DNA from: Rhodoferax sp.
GTDB taxonomy: Bacteria; Pseudomonadota; Gammaproteobacteria; Burkholderiales; Burkholderiaceae_C
Length of the DNA stretch: 5,022 bases
Assembly (NCBI GenBank): GCA_026785765.1
Contig: JAJAZK010000264.1
Coordinates: 1-5,022, forward strand
Direction of reading: 5' to 3'
The position numbers and the translations under genes were made by a program. Shown here one piece after another: positions 1 through 5,022 of this stretch; position 1 is the stretch's first letter; every line of letters begins with the position of its first letter. The notes beneath the pieces are model-generated. The model made no database searches and had not been told where the DNA came from. It worked only from the letters and a program-made list of their open reading frames with translations.

Positions 1-1990
<1,990 letters not shown>

Positions 1991-2148
1991 GAAAGACTGG
2001 ACCTGGGGCTGATGGCGGTTGGGATCGGGCTGCGTTGCGGGCACGAAACCCGCTCGGCCTTTATTTTTTCAATGATACCTTGTCCCACTCTCGCAACCGG
2101 TGTTCAGCCAACCCGGAAACGACCGTGTTTTGCCCGCGCGCGTGGTAG

Positions 2149-2170
2149 CATCGAAAAACCGTTTTCGATG
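2149..2170. repeat. Perfect 9-bp inverted repeat, possible operator or 5' UTR hairpin
   Basis: CATCGAAAA (2149-2157) is repeated exactly in inverted orientation as TTTTCGATG (2162-2170), separated by the four bases ACCG. It lies 48 bases before the ATG of the FecR-domain gene and overlaps the end of the candidate -10 (2146-2151). It could be a repressor binding site over the transcription start or a hairpin in the leader RNA. A terminator is unlikely because no gene ends nearby and no T-run follows on either strand. The repeat is certain; its role is inferred. Confidence 0.65.
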
Positions 2171-2206
2171 TGCCACCCGGACCGGGGCAGCCGCGCATCC
2201 TGCATT

Positions 2207-2213
2207 GAAGGGG
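2207..2213 (+). promoter_or_regulatory. Ribosome binding site of the FecR-domain gene
   Basis: GAAGGGG lies five bases before the ATG at 2219. This purine-rich site decides the start. The same frame stays open upstream to 1553, but that stretch is the antisense of smc and has no equivalent site. Confidence 0.75.
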
Positions 2214-2218
2214 ATACG

Positions 2219-2956
2219 ATGAAACGCATCGACGAGATCGACGACCCACGCCGCCAACTGCTCATCCGCGCCCTTGCGGCTGGCATGTTCGGACTGGCGC
2301 TACCGACGGCCCAAGCCATCACTTTCGGCATCTTCGGCAGCCGCCCAAAAAAGTTGCCCGAGGGCCAATCCATCTATGGCCTGTCAGGCCAGGTCACTGT
2401 CAACGACAAGGACGCAACACTTGCCACACAGATCAAGTCCGGCGACACCGTCCAGACTGCCCAGAACAGCGAGATTGTGTTTGTCGTCAACAGCCACTCG
2501 ATGATCCTGCGCAGCGACAGCAAACTGGTAATCGAGAAGCCAGCCAACGCACCTGAATCGCTGCTGATTGGCGGCCTGCGCATGTTGAGTGGCAAGCTGT
2601 TGTCGGTATCGCGCAATTCGCCGATGCAAATCAACTCGGCCACTGCCACCATCGGTATCCGCGGCACCGGGTTCTACATCGAGTCGGACCCGGAACGCAC
2701 CTATTTCTGCACCTGCTACGGCGCCACCGAAGTGCAGGCCACGGCCGACCCGCAGAGCCGAGAATCCATCACCGCAAGGCACCATGACCGCCCGGTCTAC
2801 ATCGTCACCGACGGCGGCACTGGCAACAACATCAAAAACGCACCCTTTGTAAACCATACCGACCAGGAACTGGCCTTGATCGAGACGTTGGTCGGGCGCA
2901 GGACACCGTTTGTGTTTTCCAACGACGTGTATACCGGACCGCGCCGGACGTACTGA
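2219..2956 (+). CDS. Exported FecR-domain protein with Tat-like signal peptide
   Basis: The product is 245 residues. Residues 1-33 form a signal peptide: charged N-region with twin arginines R11-R12 in DPRRQLLIRAL, a hydrophobic stretch 14-28, and an AQA cleavage site at 31-33. The RR-Q-L-L context resembles a Tat signal, but Sec export is also possible. Residues about 50-155 match the FecR domain pattern: a G-x-V-x-V strand (57-61), a GD-x-V-x-T turn (75-80), a strand ending in SDSKLVIEKP, and LLIGGLRMLSGKLLSV. The conserved-looking block TIGIRGTGFYIE (144-155) is followed by C164-T-C166. Classical FecR is an inner-membrane anti-sigma factor of iron-citrate uptake, with a short cytoplasmic N-terminus and one central membrane helix. 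This protein lacks that anti-sigma layout and no fecI or fecA is adjacent, so it is better viewed as a periplasmic protein of unknown role that uses the FecR fold. The start is set by the GAAGGGG site. Domain call confident; function unknown. Confidence 0.9.
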   Translation: MKRIDEIDDPRRQLLIRALAAGMFGLALPTAQAITFGIFGSRPKKLPEGQSIYGLSGQVTVNDKDATLATQIKSGDTVQTAQNSEIVFVVNSHSMILRSDSKLVIEKPANAPESLLIGGLRMLSGKLLSVSRNSPMQINSATATIGIRGTGFYIESDPERTYFCTCYGATEVQATADPQSRESITARHHDRPVYIVTDGGTGNNIKNAPFVNHTDQELALIETLVGRRTPFVFSNDVYTGPRRTY

Positions 2957-3017
2957 TAGTGACACGGTTGGCGAGCGGCGCCGCTAGGCCTTTCTTTCAC
3001 CCGTCGCACACGGCGGC
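2957..3017. other. Convergent intergenic spacer with 12-bp palindrome
   Basis: The spacer between two converging genes contains the perfect palindrome AGCGGCGCCGCT (2974-2985), followed on the plus strand by GGCC and TTTCTTTC (2991-2998). It could act as a weak terminator for the FecR-domain gene. With no built-in loop, however, the palindrome can form only a four-pair stem around a GCGC loop, and the T-run is interrupted. The palindrome is certain; terminator function is doubtful. Confidence 0.3.
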
Positions 3018-4829
3018 CTACTCCGGCGCGCCGTTGACAATCCAGTTCACGAACAGGTCATAGTCTGCGCGGTTGGGATTACCGACCGGCAGGGTCGTAT
3101 CAAAGCGCGGGCGCAGGTTGCCGTTATGGTGATTGCCTGATGGCTTGCGCAGCAAGGGGCTGGCAACCCAGTCAGTGAAGTTGATACGCCCACGCAATTC
3201 GGTGTAAAACCAGCGGTCATTGACCGCGCCAATGCCAGTGCCGGAGCGGTCGTAGCTGCTGTACCAGATCGGCGGAATGACCACCCCGTTGCCGCCAGGC
3301 TGGTGGCAGGTTTGGCAACCGTCGGTCAGCGAATTCACCTGCAGCGCAGCCTTGATTTGGGTGAACCGCAGCGCAGTCGGGTTGTACGGCAGCAAGTTGT
3401 CCACCTTCACGTTGAGCAGCACCGGATTGCTGGTTGCGGTCGCGTTACTGGTCACCAATCGAATCTGGTACAAGCCGTCCGATGTCGCGCTGAACACCGG
3501 CGTTGCGCTGGCAGCGTTGCTGAGCGTTGCTACTGCTGGCCCACTGACAATGCTCCACTGATAGCTGTTCGAATAAAGGCTCATTGCCGCCGACAGGGTG
3601 GTGGCACCCGGCAACACCACCCGGTCCGGCCCGGGATCGGCAATTGGACGTTCGGGAGCAAGTCTGCCGTCCGGGAATCCTGCGGCGACCAGATAATCGC
3701 CAATCGCCTGGACCATACTCGCCGTGCTGCGAAATTTGTCGTAGATGAGCTTGGCCAACGGCATATTGCCACGGTCCACCATATGCGCCTTGATGCGGTC
3801 CTTGTAGGCGTCAAAGTGCTGGAATTGCGCAAAACTGATCTCTTCGTTGTTCCCCGTGCCGCGCAACAAGTGACACACGCGACAGGCGGGCGCCTGCACC
3901 TGGAGGTATAGATTGGACTGGCCAGCCGTCGTCCACGTGGCTTCGACGTAATTGTCGACCGTCTCAGACGCCGCATCTGGCATCCCGTTCGTCGCCGTCA
4001 TGCGGGCAGTCCCACCGCCATACATGGCCTTGAGGTGTTCGGCTGCGCTACCCTGGTACTCGTTGATGCTTGCAACGCGGCGGCAGTTGTCTTCGGCGAG
4101 TGCAGTGGGCTTCACTGTTCCAGTGGGCAACGATAACGAACACAGGACCATCTTGTTGATGGCCTTCATGCTCGCCTCGAGTTCGGCACGCGTGTTGCCC
4201 GGGATGGTGGAGAAATCGAACGCCGCCGGCTCCAAGGGGTGCAGTTGCCACTGCACGTCACCGCGGTGCTGGGAGTTGGAATTGACCACCAGCGGGAACA
4301 GCTTCTTGCCAGTCACCGGGTGCGGTGGCGTCAACGGATCACCCCTGCCTCCGTGGCAGGAGGTACAGACGGTCGGCATGGCCTTGGCCGGGCGCCCATC
4401 CAGGCTCGAGATATTGAGACGTGCGCCGGTCTTGGGATCGAACGTGTAGTACTTCACGAAATTCTCGCCTGGCGCCCCGTTTGGCCCTGGGCTGAACTCG
4501 ATGGCATTGGTGCCCAGATGCCACTCGGGCACCTGCCTGACCGCAGCCTCCACGTTCAATGGGGTGTAGCCACCATAGGCTCCCACCAGATAGTTCTCCA
4601 CCACGAAGGCCATGGTGCCGTCTGGATTCTGGTGCGCCGTCATTCTGCGGCCGTAACCCAGGTCACGCTGGTCCCCGATGGTGACGTAGTACTCTTTGTG
4701 ACCGCCAGTCGTGACGCCGATATTGTTGGCGAGCTTCCACTTGGTGATCGTGTCTTTGGAATTGGTGGGGTCGATGGCTTCGTAATACCGCCGCGAAGCG
4801 CGGACGCGATCAACGAGAAAATCAGACAT
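3018..4829 (-). CDS. Three-haem cytochrome c-type protein with Ig/PKD-like domain, 5' end replaced
   Basis: The open frame encodes 603 residues with three CxxCH haem c attachment motifs: CTSCH (155-159), CRVCH (316-320) and CQTCH (505-509). Such proteins carry electrons in the periplasm or on the cell surface after export and haem ligation by the Ccm system. Residues about 15-150 form an N-terminal domain I cannot name. A region near 397-476 (from ADPGPDRVVLPG to NPVLLNVKV) looks like a PKD/K319L immunoglobulin-type beta sandwich. The third haem sits in a small C-terminal domain that ends in DYDLFVNWIVNGAPE, a common ending of cytochrome-c-like modules. No signal peptide is present. The N-terminus MSDFLVDRVRAS is encoded antisense to a glycosyltransferase end, and the frame is open only to an in-frame stop near 4929. 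The native start and signal sequence are therefore probably lost, and the gene is probably not functional as it stands. The exact substrate or partner cannot be told from the sequence. Confidence 0.85.
   Translation of the reverse strand: MSDFLVDRVRASRRYYEAIDPTNSKDTITKWKLANNIGVTTGGHKEYYVTIGDQRDLGYGRRMTAHQNPDGTMAFVVENYLVGAYGGYTPLNVEAAVRQVPEWHLGTNAIEFSPGPNGAPGENFVKYYTFDPKTGARLNISSLDGRPAKAMPTVCTSCHGGRGDPLTPPHPVTGKKLFPLVVNSNSQHRGDVQWQLHPLEPAAFDFSTIPGNTRAELEASMKAINKMVLCSLSLPTGTVKPTALAEDNCRRVASINEYQGSAAEHLKAMYGGGTARMTATNGMPDAASETVDNYVEATWTTAGQSNLYLQVQAPACRVCHLLRGTGNNEEISFAQFQHFDAYKDRIKAHMVDRGNMPLAKLIYDKFRSTASMVQAIGDYLVAAGFPDGRLAPERPIADPGPDRVVLPGATTLSAAMSLYSNSYQWSIVSGPAVATLSNAASATPVFSATSDGLYQIRLVTSNATATSNPVLLNVKVDNLLPYNPTALRFTQIKAALQVNSLTDGCQTCHQPGGNGVVIPPIWYSSYDRSGTGIGAVNDRWFYTELRGRINFTDWVASPLLRKPSGNHHNGNLRPRFDTTLPVGNPNRADYDLFVNWIVNGAPE
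3303..3317 (-). other. Haem c attachment motif 3 (CQTCH)
   Basis: These codons give C505-Q-T-C508-H509. The two cysteines would form thioether bonds to haem and the histidine would be the proximal iron ligand. The motif lies in the C-terminal cytochrome module, downstream of the Ig/PKD-like domain. Confidence 0.85.
3402..3641 (-). other. Ig/PKD-like beta-sandwich domain inside the cytochrome
   Basis: Residues 397-476 run from ADPGPDRVVLPGATTLSAA through YQWSIVSGP and DGLYQIRLVTSN to NPVLLNVKV. The order matches the PKD/K319L pattern: A-x-x-G-x-x, then the Y-x-W core tryptophan, then a G-x-Y-x-I/L-x-L-x-V strand before the final strand. Such domains are common spacers in extracellular or surface proteins. 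The assignment is from pattern recognition. Confidence 0.7.
3870..3884 (-). other. Haem c attachment motif 2 (CRVCH)
   Basis: These codons give C316-R-V-C319-H320, preceded by LYLQVQAPA and followed by LLRGTGNNEE. A later methionine in DRGNMPLAK (M356) is a plausible distal iron ligand for this haem, by analogy with the NMP loops of class I cytochromes c. Confidence 0.8.
4353..4367 (-). other. Haem c attachment motif 1 (CTSCH)
   Basis: These codons give C155-T-S-C158-H159 in the context PTVCTSCHGGRGDP, a typical cytochrome c attachment site. Confidence 0.85.
4767..4805. other. Putative breakpoint between cytochrome locus and glycosyltransferase locus
   Basis: To the left, minus-strand codons read as cytochrome (EAIDPTNSKDTITKWK). 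To the right, plus-strand codons read as a glycosyltransferase C-terminus (GVDGFVIPPRSADAINEKI). The two readings overlap head to tail on opposite strands across these bases and use the same codon boundaries, so one gene must give way to the other here. Base composition falls from near 60% GC to about 45% beyond about 4830. No insertion-sequence ends, target-site duplication or tRNA were seen at the join. Confidence 0.6.
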
Positions 4830-4976
4830 CTTGTTGAAAACGCTGATCTCCTCAGTGAAATGAAAACGAATGCACGTCGCACCGCTGAGTACTACTCTTG
4901 GGACCGCTTTTGTGAAGAACTTGCAGACTCAAGTTCATATTCACAACCGCAACCACTCTTAGGGCCCAAAATTTGA
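4767..4976 (+). pseudogene. C-terminal remnant of a GT-B fold glycosyltransferase
   Basis: The last 69 residues before the TGA at 4974-4976 have the shape of a GT4-family glycosyltransferase end. There is a DGFVIPPRSADAI segment, which in the family follows the nucleotide-sugar binding E-x7-E motif. Then comes an amphipathic helix INEKIRHLVENADLLSEM, the N-A-R-R-T-A block, and YSWDRFCEEL, matching the common ending in which a final helix starts with S-W-D/E. Full-length enzymes are about 350-400 residues, so about 80% is missing. The frame is open upstream to an ATG at 4239, but that part is the exact antisense of the cytochrome and does not look like glycosyltransferase. No start or ribosome binding site belongs to the remnant. 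It was probably part of an exopolysaccharide, O-antigen or lipopolysaccharide operon, since another gene starts two bases after the stop. Function as a fragment is unlikely. Confidence 0.65.
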
Positions 4977-4977
4977 G

Positions 4978-5022
4978 ATGAAGAGAATTGGAATAGTCGC
5001 CTTCCACGTGGCTCATAATAGA
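4978..5022 (+). CDS. Start of an unidentified gene (runs off right edge)
   Basis: An ATG at 4978 lies one base after the glycosyltransferase stop (TGA-G-ATG) and opens fifteen codons reading MKRIGIVAFHVAHNR to the edge. The hydrophobic IGIVAFHV strand right after a basic start resembles the first beta strand of many Rossmann-like sugar-modifying enzymes, but fifteen residues do not identify a family. The tight spacing suggests translational coupling with the gene before it, as in polysaccharide operons. Ribosome binding is weak: AGGG at 4961-4964 is 13 bases away, and only GAG is close to the ATG. That it is a gene start is probable; its function is unknown. Confidence 0.55.
   Translation, partial: MKRIGIVAFHVAHNR

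Larger units (their letters stand above)
1991..2218. promoter_or_regulatory. Divergent intergenic region between smc and the FecR-domain gene
   Basis: This 228-base gap must hold the promoters for both flanking genes. On the minus strand, TATCAT (plus 2072-2077) matches the -10 consensus at five of six bases, but no good -35 sits 16-18 bases upstream. On the plus strand, TGGTAGCAT at 2143-2151 could be an extended -10 (TG-N plus TAGCAT, four of six), also without a convincing -35. An AT-rich patch (2060-2080) lies next to the minus-strand candidate. Both promoter readings are weak and rest on motif matching only. A perfect inverted repeat at 2149-2170 is listed separately. Confidence 0.4.

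Noticed and set aside
2974..2998. Strong intrinsic terminator between the converging genes
   Set aside because: The palindrome has no loop, the possible stem is only four pairs, and the following T-run is interrupted by C and lies after a GGCC spacer.
3303..3911. Plus-strand open frame of 202 residues opposite the cytochrome
   Set aside because: It is a shadow of the cytochrome gene; the minus strand carries haem motifs and domain structure across the same bases.
4239..4766. Plus-strand frame upstream of the glycosyltransferase tail as the rest of that enzyme
   Set aside because: Its translation is the antisense of the cytochrome and shows no glycosyltransferase motifs such as the E-x7-E sugar-nucleotide site.

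Overview
The window looks like a piece of a high-GC (roughly 60%) betaproteobacterial chromosome, most likely Burkholderiales. The main reason is the smc gene on the left: its N-terminal sequence (VRLNSIKLSGFKSF, then the Walker A motif GPNGCGKSN) closely resembles the Burkholderiales SMC proteins I know. The taxonomic call comes from recognition, not from a search.

Layout. Positions 1-1990 hold the N-terminal 663 codons of smc on the minus strand, running off the left edge at about the hinge domain. A 228-base divergent intergenic region (1991-2218) follows, containing a perfect 9-bp inverted repeat. Positions 2219-2956 on the plus strand encode a 245-residue exported FecR-domain protein with a twin-arginine-like signal peptide. 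After a 61-base convergent gap comes a large minus-strand gene (3018-4829) for a three-haem c-type cytochrome with an immunoglobulin/PKD-like domain between the second and third haem sites.

The right end is the odd part. From about 4767 the plus strand reads as the last 69 residues of a GT-B type glycosyltransferase. It stops at 4976, and another open frame begins at 4978 and leaves the window. This tail is only about 45% GC (86 of 192 bases, 4831-5022). The cytochrome reading frame continues antisense through the glycosyltransferase end and takes its only visible ATG (4829) from inside it. The cytochrome therefore has no signal peptide, although c-type haem attachment needs export. The simplest reading is a breakpoint near 4767-4805 that joined a beheaded cytochrome gene to the tail of a polysaccharide-biosynthesis operon. 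It could be a genuine rearrangement or horizontal insertion, or an assembly chimera.

The genes do not form an obvious single pathway. smc is housekeeping. The FecR-domain protein has no FecI sigma factor or FecA receptor beside it. The cytochrome is envelope-type, and the right tail is a fragment of a different locus. No RNA genes, CRISPR arrays, insertion sequences or complete mobile elements were seen.
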